Source: Alphaproteobacteria bacterium (GTDB taxonomy: Bacteria; Pseudomonadota; Alphaproteobacteria; Rhizobiales; Amorphaceae). From it: a stretch of DNA of 56,426 nucleotides. Positions 34,558-43,245 of the stretch are shown here, piece by piece. Both the position numbers and the translations under genes were made by a program. The DNA lies in NCBI GenBank assembly GCA_030431335.1, contig JAUIJH010000014.1, positions 1 through 56,426 of the forward strand. Direction: 5' to 3'. Position 1 is the first letter of the stretch; each line of letters starts with the position of its first letter. A model generated the notes under the pieces. The model was not told the origin of the DNA, searched no databases, and worked only from the letters and a program-made list of their open reading frames with translations.

Positions 34558-36030
34558 TTATTGGGGCACGTGATTGATGTGGAAGCGGACCTGGTAGGAT
34601 TGGCCGTCGGCGAAATTCTGCAATGTGCCGTTCCAGTGGCCGCTGTCGGGGTCGCCGTCGATGCTGCCGACGAGCTGGCCGATCTGCTGGCCGCTGGCGT
34701 TGGTGACGGCGGCGGTGCCGTTGAGGGCGCCGGCGAAGCGCAGCGGCCCCCAGCCGGGCACAGTGCCCTGGCCGGAGATCGCGTTGCCGTCGCGCTGGAT
34801 CTGGAACACGTTGCCGGCGTCGTCGGTCCAGGTGTCGGTGGCCGCAAAGCTGCCGCCGCCTCCGCCTCCCCCGCCGCCGCCTTCCATGTTGGCGGCGACG
34901 ATGGCGCCGAGCACGATGACCGCGAGCACCGCCGCGCCGATGACGAGCCAGCGCGTCATGCCCGATTTCGCCTTCACCGCCGGGCCGGCCGAGCCGATGG
35001 AGGCCGCGGTCCCGCCGGTGCCGGTTGCCGCGGATCGGGCCGTGCCCGCGCCGGAGGCCCCAGCCGCCGGCTCGGGCTTCGCGGCCACCGGCTCGGGCTT
35101 GGCGGCGACGGGCTCGGGGCGCGTCGGGGGCAAGGGGGGCGGGCCGGGCGGCGGCGCGGGGGTCGCGAGCGCCGCATCAAGCGCCGCGCCGAACTCCGCG
35201 ACGCTCTGGTAGCGGCGGCGCGGCGGCTGCAGGGCCTTGCGGATCACCTCGTCGAGCGCGGCCGGCACATCGGTGCGCTGCTCGCTGGGGGCGTTCCAGG
35301 TGCCGTCGGGCAGCACGTCCATCAGCATCTCGTAGAGCATGCGGCCGACCGAGTAGATATCGGCCGACGGACCCACGGCGGACGGCGTGGTCGCCTGCTC
35401 GGGCGCCATGTAGAGCGGCGCGCCGAGGCCGTGCGAGCCGGTCAGCGCGGTGGTTTTCAGCCCCTTGGCGATGCCGAAATCGAGGATCTTCAGGCGGAAA
35501 TCCGGGTCGCCCGGCTCACCGGCGATGACGATGTTTTCCGGCTTGATGTCGCGGTGGACGAGGCCCTCCCCGTGCGCGGCGGCGAGGCCGGCGAGGATCT
35601 CCTTCACGATGCGCATCACGTCGCGCACCGAAGCCTCGGTCCCCTCGGCCATCTGCTGGGCCATGAAGGCGCGCAGCGGCCGGCCGTCGACGAACTCCAT
35701 GGTGAGGAACACCTGGCCGTCGCTCTCGCCGACGTCGAACACGCGCACCACGTTGGGGTGGCTCACCTTGCGCGCCAGCAGCCCCTCTTCGACGAGGCGG
35801 CGGTGGCTCGCCTCGTCGACGTAGCTGGGGTGGATCAGCTTGAGAGCGATCTCCTCGTTCGTCACCGTGTCCTTGACGAGGTAGACGAGGCCCATGCCGC
35901 CGGCGCCGAGCTGGCGCAGCACCTCGTAGCGATCGGCGAAGCGGTCGCCCGGGTTGAGCGTGCGCGCCGGCTCCTGCGGGCCCTTGCCCCAGACGGTGGC
36001 GGCAAGGTTGGGCTCGAAGTCTTCAGCCAC
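34558..36030 (-). CDS. Ser/Thr protein kinase with transmembrane helix and C-terminal sensor-like domain
   Basis: A PknB-type kinase of 490 residues. The kinase domain (about 30-290) has the glycine loop LGAGGMG, Lys64 in ALKLI, HRDIKPEN with Asp161, DFG at 184-186 and APE at 209-211. A Pro/Ala/Lys-rich linker repeats PEPVAAKPEP, followed by one transmembrane helix (361-381), a ten-glycine run (384-393) and a beta-rich domain of about 95 residues with TWTDDAGNVFQIQRDGN. Outside the cell membrane this last part probably senses a ligand (inference). It is closely similar to the kinase at 36085-37206. Confidence 0.94.
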   Translation of the reverse strand: MAEDFEPNLAATVWGKGPQEPARTLNPGDRFADRYEVLRQLGAGGMGLVYLVKDTVTNEEIALKLIHPSYVDEASHRRLVEEGLLARKVSHPNVVRVFDVGESDGQVFLTMEFVDGRPLRAFMAQQMAEGTEASVRDVMRIVKEILAGLAAAHGEGLVHRDIKPENIVIAGEPGDPDFRLKILDFGIAKGLKTTALTGSHGLGAPLYMAPEQATTPSAVGPSADIYSVGRMLYEMLMDVLPDGTWNAPSEQRTDVPAALDEVIRKALQPPRRRYQSVAEFGAALDAALATPAPPPGPPPLPPTRPEPVAAKPEPVAAKPEPAAGASGAGTARSAATGTGGTAASIGSAGPAVKAKSGMTRWLVIGAAVLAVIVLGAIVAANMEGGGGGGGGGGSFAATDTWTDDAGNVFQIQRDGNAISGQGTVPGWGPLRFAGALNGTAAVTNASGQQIGQLVGSIDGDPDSGHWNGTLQNFADGQSYQVRFHINHVPQ

Positions 36031-36084
36031 GGTGCGGCCCCCGGTTGGCGGCGGCGGACGTGCGGCGCGGGGCCAAGGCGCCGC

Positions 36085-37206
36085 TCACAGGGAGGTCGCC
36101 ACGATGACGGCGAGCACCACGATCGCCACGCCCCACATGACGAGCTTGCCGGTGGACTGCTCCGACAGGCGCTGCGTTTCTTTCATGCCGAGGCGCTTGC
36201 GCAGTGCCTGGCCCGGTTCCTCGATCTTGCGCAGGACGCCGCGCCATTCCTCGTTGCCGGCCGGCTTGGCGTCCGGCTTGGCGCCTGATCCGGTGGCCGG
36301 CTCGGGCGCGGTGGGCAGCGGCGGCGGCGGCGGGCCCGCGCGGCCGGCGAGCGCCACGTCGAGCGCGGCGGAGAACTCGGCGACGCTCTGGTAGCGCTGG
36401 CGCGGGGCGGCCTGGGTCTTGCGCAGCACCTCGTCGAGCGCGCGCGGCGTGTCGGGGCGCTGCTCGCTCGGCGGGCTCCAGGTCCCCTCCGGCGGCACGT
36501 CCATCAGCATCTCGTAGAAGATGCGGCCGACCGAATAGATGTCTGCCGAGGGACCCACCGCACCCGGCGCGGTCTTCTGCTCGGGGGCCATGTAGAGCGG
36601 CGTGCCGACGGGCCGCGAGCCGGTCATCGCGCCGGTCTTCAATCCGCGCGCGATGCCGAAATCGAGCACCTTCAGGCGGAAATCGGGCGCGCCGGGCGTG
36701 CCGGACAGCATCACGTTCTCCGGCTTCACGTCGCGGTGGACGAGGTTTTGCGCGTGCGCCGCGGCGAGCCCGGCGAGGATCGCCCGGATGGTCGCCACCA
36801 CCTCGTCGAGCGGCGCATCGGTGCCGGCCATCATGCGCTCGGCCATCACCGCACGCAGCGAGCGGCCGGCCACCACCTCCATCACCAGGTAGATCTGGCC
36901 GTCGTGGTCGCCCACGTCGTGCACGCGCACCACGTTGGGGTGGCTCACCTTGCGGGCGAGCACACCCTCCTCGATCATCCGCTGGCGAGCGGTGGTGTCG
37001 ACGAGGTTGGGGTGGATCAGCTTGATCGCCACGTCCTCGCCGGTCAGCTCGTCGCGGGCGAGGTAGACGACGCCCATGCCGCCGCCGCCCAGCTCCTTGT
37101 CGATGACATAGCGCCCCGCGAAGCGCTCTCCCGCGCCCAGCGTCTGCGACGGCGCCTGCGTCGTACCGACCGTGGTGCGGATGCCGTCGAGGTCGAATTC
37201 ACTCAT
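36085..37206 (-). CDS. Ser/Thr protein kinase, tail-anchored
   Basis: A 373-residue kinase with an intact domain: LGGGGMG, Lys62 in AIKLI, HRDVKPEN with Asp159, DFG at 182-184 and APE. The kinase domain is followed by a Pro-rich stretch, a charged helical segment and a single C-terminal transmembrane helix (about 352-371) with almost nothing outside, so it is anchored but lacks the sensor domain of its neighbour. Kinase-domain identity to the other copy is high (shared HPNVVRV, EILAGLAAAH-like and QRYQSVAEF segments), which suggests a recent duplication. It lies 54 bp before the second kinase gene. Confidence 0.94.
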   Translation of the reverse strand: MSEFDLDGIRTTVGTTQAPSQTLGAGERFAGRYVIDKELGGGGMGVVYLARDELTGEDVAIKLIHPNLVDTTARQRMIEEGVLARKVSHPNVVRVHDVGDHDGQIYLVMEVVAGRSLRAVMAERMMAGTDAPLDEVVATIRAILAGLAAAHAQNLVHRDVKPENVMLSGTPGAPDFRLKVLDFGIARGLKTGAMTGSRPVGTPLYMAPEQKTAPGAVGPSADIYSVGRIFYEMLMDVPPEGTWSPPSEQRPDTPRALDEVLRKTQAAPRQRYQSVAEFSAALDVALAGRAGPPPPPLPTAPEPATGSGAKPDAKPAGNEEWRGVLRKIEEPGQALRKRLGMKETQRLSEQSTGKLVMWGVAIVVLAVIVATSL

Positions 37207-37253
37207 GTTGGCCGCCTCCCATCGAGCCCCGCCCGGCCCGTATGCTGGTTACT

Positions 37254-38399
37254 CTATGTCTCGCGGATCAATTCGATCTGGCTGATGCGTCCGAACTGGC
37301 CGGCACGAAAGCGGGTGCGCATCTGGATTGCGTTGGCAACGTCCTGCGACGGGGCGATGACATCGCCGTCCGCGATGGGCACCACCGCGCCGGAGGGCAC
37401 CTCCTTGCCGTTGAGGAGGACGCCCTTGCCGCTGCGCGCGTGCAGCACCAGCCGCTCGTTGAGGACGAGAAGGTCGAAATGGTGGCGCGAGACGCGGGTG
37501 GACGTGTCGCGGTCGAGTTCGCCGCCGCGCGCGTAGGCGCGCAGGCTGACGTCCATCGGCGCGGGGTTGGTCTCGGGGTGCGCCTCGCGCGAGCTGCGGC
37601 CGAAGCACAGCGCCCCGCGCGCGCCCAGCATCACCTCCCACCCCGGCGCGTCCCCCTCCGGGAAGCCGACGAAGCGGAACGAGACCGAGCGCGGCACGCG
37701 CTGGCCGTCGGCGCGATAGCCGCGCACGCCCTCGGCCAGCTCGGCCACCTCGACGCGCTCCAGCGCCACCACCTGGCGGTCGGCGGTGTGGGTGGCGCCG
37801 CCCGTCGTCTGGTTGGCGTCGAGCTTGGTGTGGACGAGGCCCCCGGTCTCGAAATGGGCACCCGACAGGTCGATGTTCTGGATCACCTGCTGGTTGGAAT
37901 CGCGATTGATGGTGAGGAGCAGCGAACCCGAGAAGACGTAGACCTCCTCGTAGCCCTCCTTGGCGCGCATCGCGATGGTGAGGAGGAGCTCCACCCGCGT
38001 CACGCCGTCGGCGTCGAAGGGGCCGGCGTCGACATAGAACGTGCGCTCGCTGCCGGGCTCCACGATCTCCCAGTTGAGGTCCACCTTCTGGGGCGCCTGC
38101 CCGCTCTCGTTCTTGACCAGCTTCTTCAGGTAGATCGGCCGCGCGATCTGGCGGTTGAAGTTGCGCAGCTTGAGCGGCAGCGACAGCCGCGCGCCGATGC
38201 CGCCGGAGACGGTCGCCCCCGCCTCGATCACCAGCTCGGGCTTGAGGCAGACGGGGCACGGCTTGGTCGGCTCGACGAGCTGCATGCAGTCGGAAAAATT
38301 CATGCAGCGCAGCAACGGATTGCGGCACGTGGTGCAGAACGAGGCCGCGGGGTTGAGCGCCGCTTTGCGGCAGCACTCGCTATAGCCGGTCCACTCCAT
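37254..38399 (-). CDS. Zinc-ribbon and FHA domain protein
   Basis: A 381-residue soluble protein. The first 55 residues hold several Cys pairs (ECCRKA, FCTTCRNP, CPVCLKPE), giving one or two zinc ribbons. A central beta-rich region of about 210 residues is unassigned. The C-terminal 100 residues are an FHA domain with the phosphothreonine-binding signature: LCFGRSS, then RVSRHHFDLLV, then GVLLNGKEVPSG. FHA domains bind phosphothreonine, so this protein is the expected reader of the two kinases encoded next to it. The ATG is at 38399, 23 bp after the SPFH gene. Confidence 0.88.
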   Translation of the reverse strand: MEWTGYSECCRKAALNPAASFCTTCRNPLLRCMNFSDCMQLVEPTKPCPVCLKPELVIEAGATVSGGIGARLSLPLKLRNFNRQIARPIYLKKLVKNESGQAPQKVDLNWEIVEPGSERTFYVDAGPFDADGVTRVELLLTIAMRAKEGYEEVYVFSGSLLLTINRDSNQQVIQNIDLSGAHFETGGLVHTKLDANQTTGGATHTADRQVVALERVEVAELAEGVRGYRADGQRVPRSVSFRFVGFPEGDAPGWEVMLGARGALCFGRSSREAHPETNPAPMDVSLRAYARGGELDRDTSTRVSRHHFDLLVLNERLVLHARSGKGVLLNGKEVPSGAVVPIADGDVIAPSQDVANAIQMRTRFRAGQFGRISQIELIRET

Positions 38400-38422
38400 G
38401 GTTCAGCTCACGCTCGCCGGCA

Positions 38423-39970
38423 TCATGCCCTGAGCGGCGCGGCGCAGCGCTGGCAGAACGCCGCGTCGGCGGTGTTTTCCGCACGGCACTGGGGGCACAA
38501 GATGGTGGCCGCGTTATCCTGGGTCTTGCCCGCCGCGCCGGCCGCGACGCCGACGACGCCCTCCTTGAACTGCTCGAAATAGAACTTCGCCTGCTCGCCG
38601 GTCTTGGCGCCGCTCTCCACCAGGCGCTCCATCAGCGCCATCTTCTCGGCGTTGGACTGGGTGTCGTGCTTGGCGCGCTCGGAGAACACGGCCGCGACCT
38701 CGGGCGACAGGCCGGCCTGGATGGCGAGGAGCTGGTCGGGCGTGAGGTCGCGCTGCTGGGCGAGCGTGGCCTGCTCGGATTCCATGCGCAGCCGCTCGCG
38801 CTCCATCGTGCGCGCGTGGGCGGCATCGTCCTTGCGGATGTCGAGGTCGAGGTGCCCGGACTTGCCCTCGAGTTCCACCTCCTGCAGGTCCGACAGCGTC
38901 TGCTTGTGCAGGACGTGCGCCTCGCGGGCGATGGCGAGGCGGTTCATCTCCTCGAGGTGATGGAGCTCGGCCTGCTGCGCGCGGGTCAGCCGCTCGATCT
39001 CAAGGTCGAGCTTGTGCGATTCGAGCTTGATGCGCTTGACGTCGATCTCGCTCTTGGCCTCGTTGAGGGCGAGTTCGAACTTGGCCTGCTGCTCGCGCTG
39101 GATCTCGGCGATCTCGCCTTCCAGCGCCTTCATGCGCTGGACGCGGGCGGCTGTTTCCTTGGTGTCGACGTACTCGTTTTCCTGCCCCAGCACGAGTTGG
39201 CGCAGTTCGTGGTCGCTCTTGGCCTGCAGCGTCTCGATATCGGCGTCGGTGCCCAGTTGCAACGTGGTGACGGCGGCGGAGCGCTTGATCTCGCGCTGCA
39301 GGCTGGCGAGCTTGGTGTCCAGCATCTCCTGCTCGCGCACCTCGGCGCGCTGCTGCACGGCGGCGATCTCTTCCTCGTTGACCGCCCAGTTGACGCTGGC
39401 GGCACGCACCATCAGCCCCATGTCGCCGAAGATGCGCTCCGCCTCCTCCATCATCAGCGCCTGGATGCGGTCCTGCACGGCCACGTCGCCGCGCAGCGCC
39501 AGCGCGTCGACCTCGCGCACGGCGGCCTGCAGCACCCGGTCGCCGATGTGGGGGCCGAGGCGCGCGGCCACGGACGCCTTGGTGACGATCTCGTTGTCGG
39601 AGGCGAAGGCGAGGACGTTGGCGCCCTTCTCCGGATTGACCTGCAACTCCAGCGTCACCTCGCCGGTGACGCGCACGTTGTCACGCGACAGCGCCAGGAA
39701 CGTGTTGGACACCGCGAAGGGCTTGAGGTCCGCGATCAACAGGCGGATGGCGTGGGTGCCGCCGATCGCCGTCTTGATCGCCTGCCAGGCGCCGCCGACC
39801 TGGATGTGCGCGCCGTGGGTGGCGTGGGCCACCTTACCGTCGCGGATGACCATCGCCAGAAGGTCCGGCCCGACTGCGACGCGCTCGGCCACAAAACCTT
39901 TGATGCCGGGCAACGGCACGTATTCGCAAAGGACGTCGTCGCCGCTCAGCGTGAGGATCTCAGAAGCCAT
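38423..39970 (-). CDS. SPFH-domain, coiled-coil and zinc-ribbon scaffold protein
   Basis: A 515-residue protein. Residues about 1-200 look like an SPFH/band-7 (prohibitin-like) domain (VRVTGEVTLELQV, DRIQALMMEEAERIFGDMG). Residues about 205-430 are a long charged coiled coil, rich in Glu, Lys and Gln. The end is a zinc ribbon (CPQCRAENTADAAFCQRC). There is no signal peptide. SPFH proteins form ring or sheet scaffolds on membranes; the shared zinc ribbon with the FHA protein suggests assembly together (inference). The ATG at 39970 is preferred to an upstream TTG. Confidence 0.8.
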   Translation of the reverse strand: MASEILTLSGDDVLCEYVPLPGIKGFVAERVAVGPDLLAMVIRDGKVAHATHGAHIQVGGAWQAIKTAIGGTHAIRLLIADLKPFAVSNTFLALSRDNVRVTGEVTLELQVNPEKGANVLAFASDNEIVTKASVAARLGPHIGDRVLQAAVREVDALALRGDVAVQDRIQALMMEEAERIFGDMGLMVRAASVNWAVNEEEIAAVQQRAEVREQEMLDTKLASLQREIKRSAAVTTLQLGTDADIETLQAKSDHELRQLVLGQENEYVDTKETAARVQRMKALEGEIAEIQREQQAKFELALNEAKSEIDVKRIKLESHKLDLEIERLTRAQQAELHHLEEMNRLAIAREAHVLHKQTLSDLQEVELEGKSGHLDLDIRKDDAAHARTMERERLRMESEQATLAQQRDLTPDQLLAIQAGLSPEVAAVFSERAKHDTQSNAEKMALMERLVESGAKTGEQAKFYFEQFKEGVVGVAAGAAGKTQDNAATILCPQCRAENTADAAFCQRCAAPLRA

Positions 39971-40020
39971 GATGTTGCCGCTCCAAGCCAATACACATCA
40001 CCCGCCTCGCCGGCGGAAAC

Positions 40021-40506
40021 TCAAGTCTTTCGCAGTGTCGTCACCAGCCGTCCCACCTGCACCAGGATGACGGCGAGGGCGATCAGAAGGCCGGGCCAGT
40101 AGTCGCGCAGGACCGTCGCCATCGCGTCCGTATCGGTGACGAGGCTCGCCGCTTCGCTGGCCATTTCGGTGTAATCGTCGAGGCTGGTCACCGCTTTCAG
40201 CACCGCCACGAGAAGGGTGAGCACGGCAAACAGCGTCGCCGCGTAGCCGGCTATGCGCGAATAACGGGTGCGCGGTGGCGGCGCCTCGGCGCTTTCGGCG
40301 ACGGGCTTGCCGCGCTCCAGCGCGGCCCGGCGCTTCTCGTGGTCGACCTTGAGGAATTCGGGCTGCGCCCCGGTTCCGCCTTTTTCGGCATGGGTCAGAT
40401 TGTAGGCGCGGCGCTGCCAACGAGCATAAAGGCTGAGCACGATCCACAGAGCCGCTAGCCCGATGCAAAGCCACATAACAACAGGTAACAAAACGTCAGC
40501 CTGCAT
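40021..40506 (-). CDS. Small membrane protein of unknown function
   Basis: 161 residues with three hydrophobic helices: one at the N terminus (VVMWLCIGLAALWIVLSLYA), one central (GYAATLFAVLTLLVAVLKAV) and one near the end (YWPGLLIALAVILVQVG). A charged cytoplasmic loop of about 45 residues lies between the first two. No family is recognised. It is the first gene of the minus-strand kinase-protease cluster, 50 bp before the SPFH gene, and is a plausible membrane anchor for the scaffold (inference). Confidence 0.82.
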   Translation of the reverse strand: MQADVLLPVVMWLCIGLAALWIVLSLYARWQRRAYNLTHAEKGGTGAQPEFLKVDHEKRRAALERGKPVAESAEAPPPRTRYSRIAGYAATLFAVLTLLVAVLKAVTSLDDYTEMASEAASLVTDTDAMATVLRDYWPGLLIALAVILVQVGRLVTTLRKT

Positions 40507-40565
40507 CGCTCCCTACCGAAATGAATTAATCTTCCGTGACACGAACATAAAACGATCTACGCAAA

Positions 40566-40598
40566 CAGATAGCAATATCTGCCTACAAGAAAGTAGGC
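40566..40598. promoter_or_regulatory. Two adjoining inverted repeats upstream of the kinase-protease cluster
   Basis: CAGATA-GCAA-TATCTG (40566-40581) is directly joined to GCCTAC-AAGAAA-GTAGGC (40581-40598). They sit 60-90 bp upstream of the first gene of the cluster in an AT-rich stretch, where a promoter is expected. They may be an operator pair or an RNA hairpin in the leader. Confidence 0.4.
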
Positions 40599-41135
40599 CA
40601 AATTGTGACAAGGATCACCGAAACGGCAATTTCAGCCGCAAGGTTTGGCGACCGACCCTTGCGCTGACGAAGCAGGGCCTCATCGGACGACTTGCGCAGG
40701 CGGCGGCAGGCGCGCTCGCCGGGGCGGCCAAGCGCGGCGATGGCCGCGACGATCGCCTCGCGGTCCGCGCCCGGGCGCAGGGCATGCGCGCCGGACCGGT
40801 CCGCCAGCCCTTCGAGCGTGCTCGGGGACGGGTGCTGCAGCGCCTCCAGCGAGCGGACGGCGACGGGGTCGTGGGCCGTCTCGTCCCCCTCGAACGGTTC
40901 GCCGATCCGGTGGGCGACGGCCTCGATCTGCGCCGGCGCTCTCTCTCGAGGTTCGCCAAGGCGGCGACGGGCTAGCGCAGCCGGTAGAGGTAGAGCAGCT
41001 TCACCGCTTCCAGGCTGAGGCTCGGGCCGGGGCCGCCGTCGATGGTTGTCGCGCAGGGCACTTCGGCGCCCGCCCCTAGCGAGCCGAAGTCCGTCGCGAT
41101 GCACCCTCGCGGCCGGGCCGCACCCAACCGCTCAT
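40583..41135 (-). pseudogene. Broken gene of unknown family
   Basis: Two stretches of protein-like sequence lie end to end in different frames. The first ends EAVKLLYLYRLR at a TAG (40972-40974). The second continues from about 40960 with EAVAHRIGEPFEGDETAHDP and runs to 40583. With one internal stop and one frameshift they would read as a single protein. No start with a ribosome binding site is seen and no family is recognised. It may instead be chance coding-like sequence. Confidence 0.3.
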
Positions 41136-41324
41136 TTGAAAACTTCGAAATTCATGTATCAAAGTATTCTAATTTGAGAAATACACTGGGAGTCAATAGA
41201 ACTAATCTAATATTCTGTAGGAATATTGACACGTTTGCTAATACGCACGAAGAAACGTTCAGGATCATCAGAGCGACCGGTAAGCGTGACGACTGATAAA
41301 TTCTTGCAACCAGGCAGCGCAACC
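41136..41324. other. AT-rich leader upstream of the YejA-like gene
   Basis: About 190 bp of markedly lower GC than the surroundings, with no credible gene. It probably holds the promoter for the binding-protein gene. Several A/T runs occur, but I could not choose one hexamer pair with confidence. The 40507-40565 stretch on the other side is likewise AT-rich and holds the promoter of the minus-strand cluster. Confidence 0.45.
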
Positions 41325-43157
41325 ATGACCGAAGCCAACCCTTCGACGTGTGGGGCGGGAGCCATCGCGGGGCGGCCGCGCGGGCTATCGCGGCGGGGCG
41401 TGCTGGCTTTGGGCGCGGGGGCGCTGGCGGCGGGCGCCATGCCGCGCGCGGTGCGGGCGGCCACGGCACCGGCAGGCGGGCATGGCTTTTCCCCGCTCGG
41501 GGCTCTGCGCTATGGGCCGGACTTCTCCCACTTCGCCTATGTCGAGCCCAACGCGCCCAAGGGGGGCACGCTCCGCCTCACCCGCATCGGCGCCTTCGGA
41601 ACGCTCGACACGCTGAACTATCCGGGCCACCCGGCCGAGGACGTGCGGCTGATCTACGACCGCCTCGTGGTCGAGAGCGAGGACGAGCCGGCGAGCTTCT
41701 ACGGCCTCCTGGCCCGCACCATCGACGTCGCGCCCGACTATGGCGAGATCGTCTTCGACCTGCACGAGGCGGCGCGGTGGCATGACGGACGGCCGGTCAC
41801 CGCCGAGGATGTCGCCTTCACCTTCGCCCGGCTCAAGGAGGGCGGCGCGCCCTACTACCGGCAGGCGTTCCGGCCGCTGACGGTGAGCGCCGAGGGCGGG
41901 CGCGTGGTGGTGCGCAACGCGCGGCGGGGCGACCGCGACGTGGTGCGCCGGCTCGCCACCATTCCGATCCACCCGCGCCATCTCTGGCAGGACGGGCGGC
42001 CCGAGCGGCCGGTGGGCTCCGGCCCGCTGCGCGTGAGCGCCTTCGAGGCGCCGCACCGGCTCGTTCTGGAGCGCGTGCCCGACTACTGGGGCGAGGACCT
42101 GCCGGTCAATCGCGGGCGCTGGAACTTCGAGCGCATCGCAATCCAGTATCTGCGCGACGACGGGGTGGCGCTGGAGGCGTTCAAGGCCGGCGAGGCGGAC
42201 GTGCGCTCCGAGAGCGATCCGGTGCGCTGGCGCGTCGGATATGACGGGCCGCAGCTGGAAGCGGGCGCGATCCGGCGGCTGGAGAGCGAGATGCTGTCCG
42301 TCGGCACGCTGCATGGGCTCGCGATCAACCTGCGCCGCGCCCCGCTCAGCGACCGCCGCGTCCGCTTCGCGCTGATGCTGGCGAGCGACCAGGGCGCGAT
42401 GAACCGCCTGCTCTACGATGGCGCGTACGATCCGCTCGACAGCGTGTTCGCCGCCACGCCGCTGGCGGCCCGGGGACCGGCGACGGAGGGCGAGCGGGCG
42501 ATCCTGGAAGGGCGCCTGCCGGCCCCGGCGATGGCCGATCCCGATCCCCTCGCCGACGTGCCGCAACCGGGCAGCCGGGAAGCGCTGCGGCTCGCCTCCT
42601 CGCTGCTGGAGGAGGCCGGCTTCGTGCTGGTCGAGGGCATCCGCCGCGGGCCGGACGGCGAGCCCCTGACGCTCGCCACCATCGCGGCCAACCCGGCCTA
42701 TGAGCGCGACCTCCTGTTTCTCGCCCGCGCCTGGCGGCGGCTCGGAATCACGCTGGAGATCGTGCGCGCCGACCCCGCCAGCGCCGCGCGGCGGATGCTG
42801 GACAAGGATTTCGACCTCGCGACGCTCTCCTGGGCCCCCGCGCGCCTGCCGGGCACCGCCGAGCGGCTCCTGTGGCACAGCGCGCTGGCCGATGTCCCCG
42901 GTTCCTACGCGCTGTCAGGGCTCGACAGCCCCGCCGTCGACGCAGCCATCGAGGCGATGGAGACCGCGAGCGAGATGGACGCGCTCGCCGATGCCGGCCG
43001 CGCCTTCGACCGCGCCTTCCGGCACGCGATCGCGCTGCTGCCGCTCTATCGCGAACACACTATCCGCACCGCCTGGTGGGACAGGTTCGGCCGGCCGGCC
43101 GCGGAACAGGAGGGCTTCCCCCCCTCCGCCATCGACCGCTGGTGGGCCGCGTCCTGA
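41325..43157 (+). CDS. ABC transporter substrate-binding protein, family 5 (YejA-like)
   Basis: A periplasmic oligopeptide-type binding protein of 610 residues. A twin-arginine signal (LSRRGVLALGAGALAAG, Arg23-Arg24) leads to a mature start near RAATA. Family landmarks are HFAYVEPNAPKGGTLRL near the N terminus, FDLHEAARWHDGRPVTAEDV and VPDYWGEDLPVNRGRWNF; the FAYVNPxAPKGG and NRGxxNF forms are typical of the YejA branch, which imports microcin C-like or murein peptides. No yejB, yejE or yejF permease genes are adjacent, so it is an orphan. The ATG at 41325 has only a weak ribosome binding site (AGG). Confidence 0.9.
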   Translation: MTEANPSTCGAGAIAGRPRGLSRRGVLALGAGALAAGAMPRAVRAATAPAGGHGFSPLGALRYGPDFSHFAYVEPNAPKGGTLRLTRIGAFGTLDTLNYPGHPAEDVRLIYDRLVVESEDEPASFYGLLARTIDVAPDYGEIVFDLHEAARWHDGRPVTAEDVAFTFARLKEGGAPYYRQAFRPLTVSAEGGRVVVRNARRGDRDVVRRLATIPIHPRHLWQDGRPERPVGSGPLRVSAFEAPHRLVLERVPDYWGEDLPVNRGRWNFERIAIQYLRDDGVALEAFKAGEADVRSESDPVRWRVGYDGPQLEAGAIRRLESEMLSVGTLHGLAINLRRAPLSDRRVRFALMLASDQGAMNRLLYDGAYDPLDSVFAATPLAARGPATEGERAILEGRLPAPAMADPDPLADVPQPGSREALRLASSLLEEAGFVLVEGIRRGPDGEPLTLATIAANPAYERDLLFLARAWRRLGITLEIVRADPASAARRMLDKDFDLATLSWAPARLPGTAERLLWHSALADVPGSYALSGLDSPAVDAAIEAMETASEMDALADAGRAFDRAFRHAIALLPLYREHTIRTAWWDRFGRPAAEQEGFPPSAIDRWWAAS

Positions 43158-43182
43158 CCGGCGCGCCCGCGCCGGCGCTTTT
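43158..43182 (+). terminator. Rho-independent terminator after the YejA-like gene
   Basis: CCGGCGC-GCCC-GCGCCGG (43158-43175) forms a 7-bp GC stem directly after the stop, followed by CGCTTTT. It separates this gene from the hemophore genes. Confidence 0.65.
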
Positions 43183-43245
43183 ACTTACAATATTTCTCAT
43201 TTTTATCTTGACAGATCCCGCTCAAATACCGTTTACGCGCCAATT

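Noticed and set aside
25568-40506. A type VI secretion cluster, suggested by kinase plus FHA genes
   Set aside because: No sheath, baseplate, ClpV, VgrG, Hcp or PppA phosphatase gene is present.
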